64,000 nucleotides of DNA from Belliella pelovolcani (lineage in GTDB: Bacteria; Bacteroidota; Bacteroidia; Cytophagales; Cyclobacteriaceae), in contig NZ_FTOP01000006.1 in NCBI RefSeq assembly GCF_900156785.1, positions 62,001 through 126,000 of the forward strand, read 5' to 3'. Under the pieces are notes generated by a model. The model saw only the letters and a list, made by a program, of their open reading frames with translations. It had not been told where the DNA came from and did no database searches. Shown in pieces: positions 40,777-49,911 of the stretch (position 1 is its first letter; the number at the start of each line of letters is the position of its first letter). Position numbers and translations under genes: made by a program.

Positions 40777-42288
40777 ATGGGTCAACTGAAAAAACTTGCT
40801 GGGCAGACTGCCATTTACGGCATTAGTAGCATCCTAGGTAGGACCATCAATTTTTTACTCCTCCCACTCTACATAGTCTATCTTGACAAGGAAGCGCTTG
40901 GTTCATTTACCAACATTTATGCCCTAATTGCTTTCCTCAATGTGCTCTTTACCTATGGCATGGAGACTACTTTCTTTCGTTTTTATACTGGAAAAGGATT
41001 AGAACAAAAGAAAGTTTACGCACAGGTTCAATCTCTCTTACTAATAAGCTCATTAAGTCTTGGATCTATTATTTTTATCACTGCTGAGCAACTGAGCATT
41101 TGGCTGGATTATGAAGGAAAGGCTTATCTTTTTCGATGGGTAGCAGGTATCTTGACCATTGACGCCATCTTGGCTGTACCCTATGCCAAACTCAGGGTGG
41201 AGAACAAAGCACTTCAGTTTGCTTTATCCAAATTGAGCAACATTCTTTTGAATGTCGGCTTCAACATTCTCCTAATCGCTGTGAGCTATCATATCTGGAA
41301 TGGCGATTACTGGACAGGATTACAAGAGTTCGTCAATAGCTATTATCACCCCGATTGGGGCTTTGAATACATTCTGTTATCTAATCTGATAGCAAATGCG
41401 CTGATGATCCCAATTCTTCTATATTTATCAGGGACATTCAGATTCCAATTAGACTTCGCATTTCTAAAGCCCATGTGGAAATATTCCATCCCCCTTCTAT
41501 TCATGGGTCTTGCGGGAGTGACAAACGAGGTTTTTTCAAGATGGCTCTTTGAATATGTCATCCCTGATGGGTTCTACTCTGGCTTGACAGCGAGAGAAGC
41601 AGGAGGGTTATTTGGTGCTAATTTCAGACTGGCTATTTTCATGAGCTTGATTATTCAAGCATTCAAATTTGCTGCAGAACCTTTTTTCTTCAATCAAGCT
41701 GCTGATAGAAACAGTCCGGAACTTTTCGCCAAAGTCATGCATGCTTTTGTGATATTTTGTTCATCGCTGATGATTGTGGTTTCAGTCAATTTGGACTTAA
41801 TCGGCAAAGTCATCTTGGTAGAACAAGCCTACATGGACGTCATGTACATTGTCCCTGTTTTATTATTAGGTTATTTGTTTTTAGGCATATATTTCAATTT
41901 GAGTATCTGGTTTAAGCTCACTGACCACACGAAGTACAGTTTCTATTTCACCCTGCTTGGGGCTGCGATTACGATTACTACCATATTGATTTTGGTTCCA
42001 AAAATTGGTTATATGGGAGCGGCTTTGAGTACCTTATTCTGTTATTTGATCATGTCTGTTGCATGTTATTTATACGGTCAAAAATTCTTCCCCATTCCAT
42101 ACCAAACTGGAAAGGCTATTCTTTATATCTTAACAGCAACTGTTTTGAGTTATGCAGGCTTTTATTTGGAATCCGATTATGCTGTACTCCAATTTATCTT
42201 TAGAAACTTGATGGCGGTTCCTTTTCTTATTCTAATTTTGCTACTTGAAAAAGAGCAGGTCACGATTTTTCTTAGAAATAAGAAATAA
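40777..42288 (+). CDS. polysaccharide/lipid flippase (MATE-like MOP superfamily)
   Basis: 503-residue integral membrane protein with about 12-14 helices, of the oligosaccharidyl-lipid flippase (Wzx/PST) type. The start ATG at 40777 gives the usual opening LKKLAGQTAIYGISSILGRTINFLLLPLYIVYL, and earlier in-frame starts would overlap the hydratase gene and add 34 unrelated residues. Helical blocks such as PMWKYSIPLLFMGLAGVTNEVFSRWLFEYVIP and FFNQAADRNSPELFAKVMHAFVIF are typical. It stands alone without glycosyltransferase neighbours, so its lipid-linked substrate is unclear; it may serve the cell-wall or gliding-motility polysaccharide systems. It lies 61 bp before dut on the same strand. Confidence 0.88.
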   Translation: MGQLKKLAGQTAIYGISSILGRTINFLLLPLYIVYLDKEALGSFTNIYALIAFLNVLFTYGMETTFFRFYTGKGLEQKKVYAQVQSLLLISSLSLGSIIFITAEQLSIWLDYEGKAYLFRWVAGILTIDAILAVPYAKLRVENKALQFALSKLSNILLNVGFNILLIAVSYHIWNGDYWTGLQEFVNSYYHPDWGFEYILLSNLIANALMIPILLYLSGTFRFQLDFAFLKPMWKYSIPLLFMGLAGVTNEVFSRWLFEYVIPDGFYSGLTAREAGGLFGANFRLAIFMSLIIQAFKFAAEPFFFNQAADRNSPELFAKVMHAFVIFCSSLMIVVSVNLDLIGKVILVEQAYMDVMYIVPVLLLGYLFLGIYFNLSIWFKLTDHTKYSFYFTLLGAAITITTILILVPKIGYMGAALSTLFCYLIMSVACYLYGQKFFPIPYQTGKAILYILTATVLSYAGFYLESDYAVLQFIFRNLMAVPFLILILLLEKEQVTIFLRNKK

Positions 42289-42349
42289 GTCTATTTATAG
42301 ATCATCGATAGCTTGAAACTGACCTCTTATCTTAAAATCAAAATATTGT

Positions 42350-42784
42350 ATGAAAGTAAAAGTAATCAATCAATCCAAACATCCATTACCTGCTTACCAG
42401 ACTCCCCAATCGGCAGGTTTAGATCTAAGAGCAAACATAGATGAGCCAGTTACTTTAGGATCATTGGAGCGCAAATTGATTGGTACGGGCTTATTCATAG
42501 AGTTGCCAGAAGGATACGAGGCGCAAATCCGGCCGCGTTCTGGCTTGGCATTTAAATATGGCCTAACAGTCCTAAATAGCCCTGGAACTGTAGATGCTGA
42601 TTACAGGGGAGAAATCAAAGTTCTTTTGGTCAATCTTTCCCAAGAACCATTTACAATAGAAGATGGAGAAAGGATTGCCCAGATGGTGATAAGCAAACAC
42701 GAGCAGATCAACTGGGAGGAATCTGATGTACTGTCAGATACAGAAAGGGGTGCTGGAGGATACGGCAGCACAGGAAAATCTTAA
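42350..42784 (+). CDS. dut: dUTP diphosphatase
   Basis: 144-residue trimeric dUTPase that hydrolyses dUTP to dUMP and pyrophosphate, keeping uracil out of DNA. All five motifs appear: [11 protein letters not shown] (motif 1), RSGLAFKYG (2), [17 protein letters not shown] (3), [11 protein letters not shown] (4) and [10 protein letters not shown] (5). The motif 5 arm is present, so the active site is complete. The gene is in a plus-strand run of housekeeping genes and lies 153 bp before the TPR protein. Confidence 0.98.
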   Translation: MKVKVINQSKHPLPAYQTPQSAGLDLRANIDEPVTLGSLERKLIGTGLFIELPEGYEAQIRPRSGLAFKYGLTVLNSPGTVDADYRGEIKVLLVNLSQEPFTIEDGERIAQMVISKHEQINWEESDVLSDTERGAGGYGSTGKS

Positions 42785-42937
42785 TCAGTTGCACCAATTT
42801 GCCTTAATTCTCGTTACATAATTCGGCATAATGGCAATTACTGCTAAAAGGCATTAAGTTTGCGGGTTGAATCAACAAAAATCAATTCAAATAAAAGGCT
42901 CACCCCTATCACGACCACATTCAATCAAACAAAGCCA

Positions 42938-44668
42938 GTGAGAATTAAATCAATTATATACGTTCTATTCTGTACAGGATTAATTTTGAGTAGTGATCTT
43001 TTTGCGCAAGAAAAACTTTCGCGAAAAGAGCGTAAGCAAAAACTCCAAGAAACACAGACCAGTAGACTTTTCATTGAAGGTCAGAAGTACCTCATGCTTG
43101 AGGATTACGATCGTGCTTATTTTTATTTTCAAAAAGCTAGAGACCTGGCTCCAGATCTGCCTGCTATCAACTTTAAAATCGCAGAAATCCTATTGAAAGC
43201 CAATCGTGTAGAAAGTGCTCTGGAGTACGGTATGCAAGCTGTAGAAGCAGATCCAGAGAACAAATATTACAACTTGATGATGGCTGAGGTTTTTACCAAA
43301 CAAAGACAACCCCTCAAGGCAGCAGAAATTTTAGAAAACTTGATGGGTACTTCAGAAGCAAATCAAAACTACATTTTGGATTTGGCTTCATTATACCTCA
43401 ATGCAGGAGAGTTTGACAAAGCCTTGGAAGCCTTGGATCAGGCTGAGGAATACTATGGGGTAGTAGAGCAGCTTACTGTTCAAAAGCAGCGAATTTATCT
43501 TAGAAAAAACAACCTAGCCAAAGCAATTGAGGAAGGCGAAAAGCTTATAGAAGCACACCCGGGCAATTCTCAATACGTGTTGGCATTGGTTGAGATTTAT
43601 TTTAACAATGGCAAAACCAACGATGCTATTGCTTTGATAGATAAATCTCTTGAATCTTACCCTAATCAACCTGAACTTCAAATGGCCAGCTATGCGCTAT
43701 ACAAGGATTTGGGCAACCTGCAGAAATCAGAGGAATTGATCTTGACTGCATTTGCAAATCCAGATTTAGATGGCATGGTCAAAGCACAGGCTTTTTCTGA
43801 TATTCTCCAGGAAATGAAAACCGAAAAGAGAGAGCAAAAGCTGGATGAATTAGAAAAACTCATGTTGGAAAATAATCCAAATGACGCCAGTGTACTTACC
43901 GTAGTTGGTGACAGAAGACTTTTCAATGAAAATAAGTCAGAAGCGCTTTCATATTACAAAAAGGCAATTGCTATCAAAAATGATAATCCGCAGGTTTTTC
44001 AAGGTGTCATCACCATCATGTTTGAAGAAGGAGGGGATTTTGAGGAAATAGAAAAATACACCAGCATGGCTGTGGATGAATTCCCCGAAAGAGCCGAATT
44101 TTGGTTCTTTGATGGTACAGCCAAGTCTGCATTGAAAAAAGGTGAAGAGGCAGAAGAATCTCTATTAAAATCACTTGAGGTCAATCAAGGGAAAAACAAA
44201 CAATTGGTCCTTTTGGTCAATGGCCTACTGGGAGATGTGTACCACAGCATTGGTAAAAAAGACAAAGCATTCGAAGTTTACGAGAAAGTATTGGCTGAAA
44301 ATCCAAACGACGAGCATGTTTTGAATAACTATGCTTATTTTCTATCTCTTTCCAAAACAGATTTGGAAAAGGCAAAAACCATGTCAGAGAAATTGGTCAA
44401 AAGATTCCCAAAAAACTCCACCTACCTGGACACACATGCCTGGGTTCTTTTTCAATTGAAAGACTACGAAGGAGCCAAAAAATATATGGAAATGGCGCTA
44501 AAGGAAGAAGAAAACCCAAGTGGAGTGATGCTTGAGCATTATGGAGACATACTATATCACCTTGGTAATAGAAATGAGGCTATCGCATACTGGAAGAAAG
44601 CTGAAGGAGGCGAAGAAACCACCGATCAGCTTTTAAGAAAAATAAAGGATCAGAAATATTATGACTAA
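42938..44668 (+). CDS. TPR-repeat periplasmic protein
   Basis: 576-residue protein of tetratricopeptide repeats. The start is placed at the GTG at 42938, where a signal peptide begins (RIKSIIYVLFCTGLILSSDLFAQ); a TTG 26 codons earlier would put a polar tail before it. From about residue 35 there are a dozen or so TPR units, for example DYDRAYFYFQKARDLAPDLPAINF, RVESALEYGMQAVEADPEN and KKDKAFEVYEKVLAENPNDEHVL. TPR arrays act as scaffolds for protein-protein contacts, here presumably in the periplasm. The stop overlaps the start of the DUF4292 lipoprotein gene by 8 bp, and an EnvC-like gene follows, so it belongs to a three-gene envelope operon. Confidence 0.85.
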   Translation: MRIKSIIYVLFCTGLILSSDLFAQEKLSRKERKQKLQETQTSRLFIEGQKYLMLEDYDRAYFYFQKARDLAPDLPAINFKIAEILLKANRVESALEYGMQAVEADPENKYYNLMMAEVFTKQRQPLKAAEILENLMGTSEANQNYILDLASLYLNAGEFDKALEALDQAEEYYGVVEQLTVQKQRIYLRKNNLAKAIEEGEKLIEAHPGNSQYVLALVEIYFNNGKTNDAIALIDKSLESYPNQPELQMASYALYKDLGNLQKSEELILTAFANPDLDGMVKAQAFSDILQEMKTEKREQKLDELEKLMLENNPNDASVLTVVGDRRLFNENKSEALSYYKKAIAIKNDNPQVFQGVITIMFEEGGDFEEIEKYTSMAVDEFPERAEFWFFDGTAKSALKKGEEAEESLLKSLEVNQGKNKQLVLLVNGLLGDVYHSIGKKDKAFEVYEKVLAENPNDEHVLNNYAYFLSLSKTDLEKAKTMSEKLVKRFPKNSTYLDTHAWVLFQLKDYEGAKKYMEMALKEEENPSGVMLEHYGDILYHLGNRNEAIAYWKKAEGGEETTDQLLRKIKDQKYYD

Positions 44669-45398
44669 TAAATTTTTAGGCACAGCTTTATTATTTGCCA
44701 TTCTATTGAGTGGCTGTGCCAAAAAACCGAACTTATACACCTCTGATGAAGTCATGCAGGAATTCACCCCAGCATATTTTGATTTCAACTACCTAAGTGC
44801 TAGAGCTAGAATTGTCATAGAAGAACCCAACGGAAAAACCACCAGAGGCACTTTAAACCTCAGGGCAAAAAAAGATAGTGTAATCTGGTTTAGTGTTACA
44901 CCTGGACTTGGGATAGAGGCCCTCAGAGGTATCATAACAGCTGATAAAATCCGCATCAAAGACCGCATCAATGGTCAAGATATCAATATGAGTTATTTGG
45001 AGTTTGAAGACCGATTTGGTCTCAAACTTTCACTTCAACTTTTTGAAAATCTGATCTATGCAAATATTCCTGAGGAATTCAGTTATAGAGATCGCTTGAT
45101 AAGAATAGGAAGAGCTTTTGAGCTTACTCAGGTGCGGGATGGCGTGCGATATCACTCTAGGGTCAGTACTACTATAGGCAAAGTCGAGGAACTGACAAGC
45201 AATTCTTTGGATAATAAAGGCGCTTTACTGGCAAGTTTTCCGCTCTTTGAAGATATTGATGGTCAACCATTCCCAAGCAAGGCATTATTAAAAATTTCCT
45301 TTAATTTGGATGGTGAGATGCAGAGCTCTATCATTCATATCGAAATGTCGCGAATCGAAACTTCCGATGAGCCGATCAGCTTCCCTTTCCAGTACTAA
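44661..45398 (+). CDS. DUF4292 lipoprotein (LolB/LolA-like fold)
   Basis: 245-residue lipoprotein with signal MTNKFLGTALLFAILLSGC, Cys19 being the anchor. The mature protein is of the DUF4292 family: FDFNYLSARARIVIEEPNGKTTRGTLNLRAKKDSVIWFSVTPGLGIEALRGIITADKIRI shows the strand-rich half-barrel expected of LolA/LolB-like lipoprotein carriers. It could take part in lipoprotein or lipid transport to the outer membrane, an inference from fold. Its overlap with the TPR gene (8 bp) and the 3-bp gap to the EnvC-like gene indicate a tight operon. Confidence 0.85.
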   Translation: MTNKFLGTALLFAILLSGCAKKPNLYTSDEVMQEFTPAYFDFNYLSARARIVIEEPNGKTTRGTLNLRAKKDSVIWFSVTPGLGIEALRGIITADKIRIKDRINGQDINMSYLEFEDRFGLKLSLQLFENLIYANIPEEFSYRDRLIRIGRAFELTQVRDGVRYHSRVSTTIGKVEELTSNSLDNKGALLASFPLFEDIDGQPFPSKALLKISFNLDGEMQSSIIHIEMSRIETSDEPISFPFQY

Positions 45399-45401
45399 TA
45401 G

Positions 45402-46649
45402 ATGAATAAATCCAACCTACTTATTTTCTTTTTTCTATTTGGGTTTGCGACCATGCTAGCTGAGTTTAGTTTTGCTCAGACTGCAAAAAGTCGTGCCCAA
45501 TTAGAAAAGGAAAAAGAAGCGGTAGAGAAGCGCTTACTGGAATTTGATAAAATCCTCAAGCAAACAGCCGAGTCTAAGCGAGTTTCACTTGGCCAATTGA
45601 GCGCTGTTTCCAAACAACTAGAAACCAGAGTTACATATATCAGGACTTTGAGCTCCGAAGTGGCATTGATCAACAAAGAAATCACAGAGACAGAAGGTAG
45701 AATCAAAGCACTTGAAAACGACTTGAAAAATCTAAAAGAAGAATATGCCAAGATGGTCTACACTTCTTCTAAGCTCAATCAAGGCTTGACCATGACTACT
45801 TTTGTTTTCAGCTCCAGTACTTTTAAGCAATTCTACATGCGACTCAAATATCTCAAGCAATATACCGACGCGAGAAAGAAGCAAGTAGAACAAATTGAAA
45901 AGGTAACTGCTGATCTAGCTGCGCAAAGAATCAGACTAGAAGATAAAAAAGTAGAAAAACAGCAAGTCATCAATAAAGAAGAAGAACAGAGAAGACAACT
46001 GGCTAGATCTAGGACAGATCAACAAAAAATAGTAAGCACCCTTGAAAGGCAAGAAATTGACCTTAGAAAGAAAATAGCCGAAGCAAAAAGACAGCAACAA
46101 AACCTTAATAATCTGATCAAAAGAGCCATTGAGGAAGAGATTAGGAGAGCTGAGGCAGAGGCCAAAAAAGCCAACTCCACAGCTACCAAAGCATCTGGCA
46201 GTTCGATCCCATTGACTCCTGAGGCCGCAGCACTTTCCAATTCATTTGCAGGAAACAAAGGAAAGCTCCCTTGGCCAGTGGAGTCTGGTTTTATTTCTAA
46301 AAAATTTGGTACACACCCCCACCCTACCCTAAAGGGCATCGTGGAAGACAATGATGGTGTAGACATCCAAACCAATCCCAACTCGCAAGTTCGTGCAGTA
46401 TTTGATGGGGAAGTGACCAAAGTGGCTACTGTACCAGGCTATGGAGGAACCATCCTAATCAAACATGGAGAATATTATACCATGTACAGCAAACTCAAAG
46501 TCGTATCAGTCAAAAGTGGTGACAAAGTCAAAGCAAAACAGGTCATCGGGCAGGTATATACCAACAAGGAAGGAGTAGCAGAAGTACATTTCGAAACATG
46601 GAAAGGATTACAACCCTTAGATCCATCCACTTGGCTTGCTGGCCGATAG
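45402..46649 (+). CDS. EnvC-like murein hydrolase activator (degenerate M23)
   Basis: 415-residue exported protein: a signal peptide (ending SFAQ), a long coiled coil (about 30-270; RAQLEKEKEAVEKRLLEFDKIL and LEDKKVEKQQVINKEEEQRRQLARS), a Ser/Thr-rich linker, and a C-terminal peptidase M23 (LytM) domain. The catalytic residues are altered: HxGxD is replaced by NDGVD, and the HxH motif reads VHFE where active enzymes have HLH. It therefore probably regulates an amidase in cell division, as EnvC does, rather than cutting peptidoglycan. It ends the TPR-DUF4292-EnvC group. The next gene has its own exact promoter. Confidence 0.9.
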   Translation: MNKSNLLIFFFLFGFATMLAEFSFAQTAKSRAQLEKEKEAVEKRLLEFDKILKQTAESKRVSLGQLSAVSKQLETRVTYIRTLSSEVALINKEITETEGRIKALENDLKNLKEEYAKMVYTSSKLNQGLTMTTFVFSSSTFKQFYMRLKYLKQYTDARKKQVEQIEKVTADLAAQRIRLEDKKVEKQQVINKEEEQRRQLARSRTDQQKIVSTLERQEIDLRKKIAEAKRQQQNLNNLIKRAIEEEIRRAEAEAKKANSTATKASGSSIPLTPEAAALSNSFAGNKGKLPWPVESGFISKKFGTHPHPTLKGIVEDNDGVDIQTNPNSQVRAVFDGEVTKVATVPGYGGTILIKHGEYYTMYSKLKVVSVKSGDKVKAKQVIGQVYTNKEGVAEVHFETWKGLQPLDPSTWLAGR

Positions 46650-46702
46650 ACATTAATAATTCGTATATTTATAAAAAAAGAAGAATAACTGAACGTTAAT
46701 CC

Positions 46703-46733
46703 TTTGTGATAGCATAGTACTGTTATATCTTTG
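46703..46733 (+). promoter_or_regulatory. tatA: tatA promoter
   Basis: TTTG (46703-46706), 19 bp, TATCTTTG (46726-46733): both boxes are exact. The predicted transcription start is near 46740, 24 bp before the tatA ATG at 46764. This rules out a start at 46731, inside the -7 box. Confidence 0.82.
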
Positions 46734-46763
46734 TATCATATTCAAAATCTAAATAATAAGATC

Positions 46764-46970
46764 ATGACTACATTAGGTTTTATCGGAGGAATGAGCCCAG
46801 GATCAATGATCCTAATCATTTTGGTGATTGTGCTATTCTTCGGTGCCAAAAGAATCCCTGAATTAGCAAGAGGATTGGGTAGAGGAATCAGAGAGTTCAA
46901 GGATGCTACAAAGGAAATCCAAAACGACCTAGAAGATGGGTTGAAGGATGACAAAAAGAAAAAAGACTAA
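46764..46970 (+). CDS. tatA: Sec-independent translocase TatA-type protein
   Basis: 68-residue TatA/MttA-family protein, pore-forming component of the twin-arginine export pathway for folded proteins. The single membrane helix is SMILIILVIVLFFG (about 13-27), followed by the hinge AKRIPELARGLGRGIREFKDA amphipathic helix, and an acidic/lysine-rich tail. This is the classical TatA form (FGxxxxPE motif present). No tatC is near, so it is presumably elsewhere. It is 12 bp upstream of gatA and probably co-transcribed with it from the promoter above. Confidence 0.93.
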   Translation: MTTLGFIGGMSPGSMILIILVIVLFFGAKRIPELARGLGRGIREFKDATKEIQNDLEDGLKDDKKKKD

Positions 46971-46982
46971 AACAATTGAACA

Positions 46983-48413
46983 TTGGAAAAATTCCTTTCA
47001 TTTGACGATATCAAACGATCGCTTGAAAATAAAGAAACAGATTGCAAAGCGATTGTAAACTATTATCTCAACAACATTCAGACGAAGGCGCACTTAAACG
47101 CCTTCGTTGAAGTTTATACGGATTCCGCTTTAGAACAAGCAGCAAAAGTCGACGAGAAAATCGCCTCAGGTAAAGCCGGCCGATTGGCAGGCATGGTGAT
47201 CGGTATCAAAGACGTACTTTGTTATCAAAATCATGAAGTCAATGCATCCAGCAAAATTTTAGAAGGCTTCGAATCCCAGTTTACCGCAACTGCAGTTCAA
47301 AGATTAATAGATGAAGATGCCATCATCATAGGCAGACTCAATTGTGACGAGTTTGGTATGGGAAGCTCCAATGAAAACTCTGTTCACGGAAAAACCCTCA
47401 ATGCGGCAGACGAATCTCGTGTACCAGGAGGTTCTTCTGGCGGATCAGCCGTAGCTGTTCAAGCAAATCTTTGCACCGTTTCTTTGGGAACAGATACTGG
47501 AGGCTCAGTACGTCAGCCTGCAGCATTTACTGGCCTAGTAGGCATCAAGCCCACTTATTCTAGAGTTTCAAGATGGGGTCTGATTGCTTACGCTTCTTCA
47601 TTTGATACCATCGGCGTGTTTTCAAGAAATGTTCCTGACAATGCCCTTGTAATGCAGATTATGGCCGGACCTGATGACTTTGATAGTACAGCTTCCAGAA
47701 AACCAGTCCCTGCTTTCAGTGAATTATTACATTTTGAAAAAAGGGTGAAGGTAGCCTACCTCAAAGAAACCATCGAGTCCCCAGCGCTTCAGCCAGAAAT
47801 TAAAGCAAACACGCTTGCTGTCTTGGATAGATTGAAACAAGAAGGCCATCAAGTTGATGAAGTGAATTTCCCATTGTTGAAATATATCCTACCAACATAT
47901 TATATCCTGACAACAGCCGAAGCCAGTTCTAACCTTTCAAGATTTGATGGGGTAAAGTATGGTTACAGAACGCCAAACGCTCACAATCTTGAAAGCATGT
48001 ACAAGATGACCCGTTCTGAAGGCTTTGGAGAAGAAGTAAAGAGAAGAATTATGCTAGGCACATTTGTACTCAGTGCCAGTTATTATGACGCCTATTTTAC
48101 GAAAGCTCAAAAAGTCAGAAGGTTGATCAAGGAGTTCACTGAAGATTTATTGAGCAAATATGACTACATCATTATGCCGACTACGCCATCTACAGCGTTT
48201 AAGTTTGGAGAGCATAGTGATGATCCTGTTGCCATGTATTTGGAAGATTTGTATACTGTTCAAGCTTCCGTATCTGGAGTCCCTTCCTTGTCTATTCCAA
48301 ATGGGGTGGATGAATCAGGACTTCCAATTGGGTTACAGATCATGGCCAATAGCTTCAAAGAAGCTGAGCTTTATGCATTTGCTAATTACTTGACAAAATC
48401 CAATTCTAACTAA
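46983..48413 (+). CDS. gatA: Asp/Glu-tRNA amidotransferase subunit A
   Basis: Glutaminase subunit of the GatCAB amidotransferase, which makes Gln-tRNA(Gln) and/or Asn-tRNA(Asn) by transamidation. The 476 residues contain the amidase signature GGSSGGSAVAVQANLCTVSLGTDTGGSVRQPAAF, with the cis-Ser/Ser pair, and the catalytic Lys in MVIGIKDVLC. The N-terminus matches homologues only if translation starts at the TTG at 46983 (TTG GAA AAA TTC); no ATG lies in the right place. gatB and gatC are not adjacent. It follows tatA by 12 bp. Confidence 0.95.
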   Translation: MEKFLSFDDIKRSLENKETDCKAIVNYYLNNIQTKAHLNAFVEVYTDSALEQAAKVDEKIASGKAGRLAGMVIGIKDVLCYQNHEVNASSKILEGFESQFTATAVQRLIDEDAIIIGRLNCDEFGMGSSNENSVHGKTLNAADESRVPGGSSGGSAVAVQANLCTVSLGTDTGGSVRQPAAFTGLVGIKPTYSRVSRWGLIAYASSFDTIGVFSRNVPDNALVMQIMAGPDDFDSTASRKPVPAFSELLHFEKRVKVAYLKETIESPALQPEIKANTLAVLDRLKQEGHQVDEVNFPLLKYILPTYYILTTAEASSNLSRFDGVKYGYRTPNAHNLESMYKMTRSEGFGEEVKRRIMLGTFVLSASYYDAYFTKAQKVRRLIKEFTEDLLSKYDYIIMPTTPSTAFKFGEHSDDPVAMYLEDLYTVQASVSGVPSLSIPNGVDESGLPIGLQIMANSFKEAELYAFANYLTKSNSN

Positions 48414-48427
48414 TAAATTTTCTGACC

Positions 48428-49843
48428 ATGAAAAAAAACCTTAAGTCAATCGCTCTGACCGCTTTATCGGTTTTGTTTGGTTCTACTGTTCTTTATGGTC
48501 AGGAAATTTTTGACATCAATACCTTAGGCATTACCGAAGAGACCATTACCCCAAATTATCAATTCGAATACATCCCTGATTTCACCTATGACGATGTAGC
48601 ACGAAAGATCAAGACAATGGAAACTGACATGCCTTTTGAGTTGAATGACAGGATTTTTTCATTTATTAACTATTTCGCAGTTAGAAATAGAGACTATACC
48701 AAGATGGTTCTTGAAAGAGAAGCGATTTACTTCCCGATGTTTGACGAAATACTCGCAAAACATGACATGCCATCTGACATCAAGTACTTGGCAATCATAG
48801 AGTCGGGCCTTAATCCACGAGCCAGATCTCGAGTTGGTGCCATGGGCTTATGGCAATTTATGCCAGCCACTGGAAGAATGTATAATCTCCACACTAACTA
48901 TGATATTGACGACCGCATGGATCCAGAATTAGCAACTGATGCTGCTGCCAAATACCTAAAGTCCTTATACAAAATGTTTGGAAATTGGGAGCTGGCTCTT
49001 GCTGCATACAATTGCGGACCTGGTAACGTCAGAAAAGCTATCCGAAGGTCAGGAGGTAAGCAGACTTTTTGGGGAGTATATGACTATCTCCCAAGAGAAA
49101 CCAGAAGCTACGTACCTCAATTTCAAGCCATCATGTATTTGATGCGCCACGTGGAGGATCATAACTTGTATCTAGAAGAACCTACCTACCCTATCGCTTA
49201 CAGCAAAATTCAATTTAATCAAGAGCTAGACTTAGAGCAATTGGCAGCTCTGTCGGGAATCTGTATAGAAGATCTTGAAAAATTAAACCCTTCCATTCAA
49301 AACAGACTGATTCCTGCATCGCACAAACATCTGGCGCTGAAGGTACCTGCTTCCAAAGCCTCTTTGATAGCCGAAAACAAAGCTGAATTCAAAGAAGCAG
49401 TAGCTTTGACCAACGAGCGTATTGTAGAACTGAGAACTACAGTAGCTGCTGAATCTGGAATCAAAGCCACAGCAGTACCAACAGGAGATTTGATCACCTA
49501 TAAAGTGAAATCTGGTGATGTCCTAGGCAGTATTGCTCAAAGACATGGCACCACAGTGACTAACATCAAAAACTGGAATAATCTGAGTTCAAACACTATC
49601 AGAGTGGGACAAAATCTGAAAATCTATTCCAATAAGCCAATAAGTAACCCTACTAATGTAACCTTGGCAGAAAACTCGATTAGTAGTAACGGAAGTGGAT
49701 CCAAAGTATACACAGTGCAGCCTGGTGATTCTTTATGGCTGATTTCTAAAAAACTGAATGGTGTCACCATCGATCAAATCAAAAAGTTGAATAACCTCAA
49801 CTCCAATCAAATCAAACCGGGTCAAAAATTAATCATTGGTTAA
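48428..49843 (+). CDS. membrane-bound lytic murein transglycosylase with two LysM domains (MltD-like)
   Basis: Periplasmic or outer-membrane enzyme cleaving the glycan backbone of peptidoglycan, 471 residues. Signal peptide ends near YGQE. The SLT (GH23) domain at about 110-250 contains the catalytic Glu in YLAIIESGLNPRARSRVGAMGLWQFMPATG and the NYDIDDRMDPELATDAAAKYL and ALAAYNCGPGNV blocks. Two LysM modules at the C-terminus (YKVKSGDVLGSIAQRHGTT and YTVQPGDSLWLISKKLNG) bind peptidoglycan. There is no lipobox, unlike E. coli MltD. It lies 14 bp after gatA in the same direction. Confidence 0.95.
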   Translation: MKKNLKSIALTALSVLFGSTVLYGQEIFDINTLGITEETITPNYQFEYIPDFTYDDVARKIKTMETDMPFELNDRIFSFINYFAVRNRDYTKMVLEREAIYFPMFDEILAKHDMPSDIKYLAIIESGLNPRARSRVGAMGLWQFMPATGRMYNLHTNYDIDDRMDPELATDAAAKYLKSLYKMFGNWELALAAYNCGPGNVRKAIRRSGGKQTFWGVYDYLPRETRSYVPQFQAIMYLMRHVEDHNLYLEEPTYPIAYSKIQFNQELDLEQLAALSGICIEDLEKLNPSIQNRLIPASHKHLALKVPASKASLIAENKAEFKEAVALTNERIVELRTTVAAESGIKATAVPTGDLITYKVKSGDVLGSIAQRHGTTVTNIKNWNNLSSNTIRVGQNLKIYSNKPISNPTNVTLAENSISSNGSGSKVYTVQPGDSLWLISKKLNGVTIDQIKKLNNLNSNQIKPGQKLIIG

Positions 49844-49911
49844 ATCAACTATTTATTTTTTAATTACTTATTAATTAGTTAATTTAAGACCCAATCAAGA
49901 CTTTATTCATC

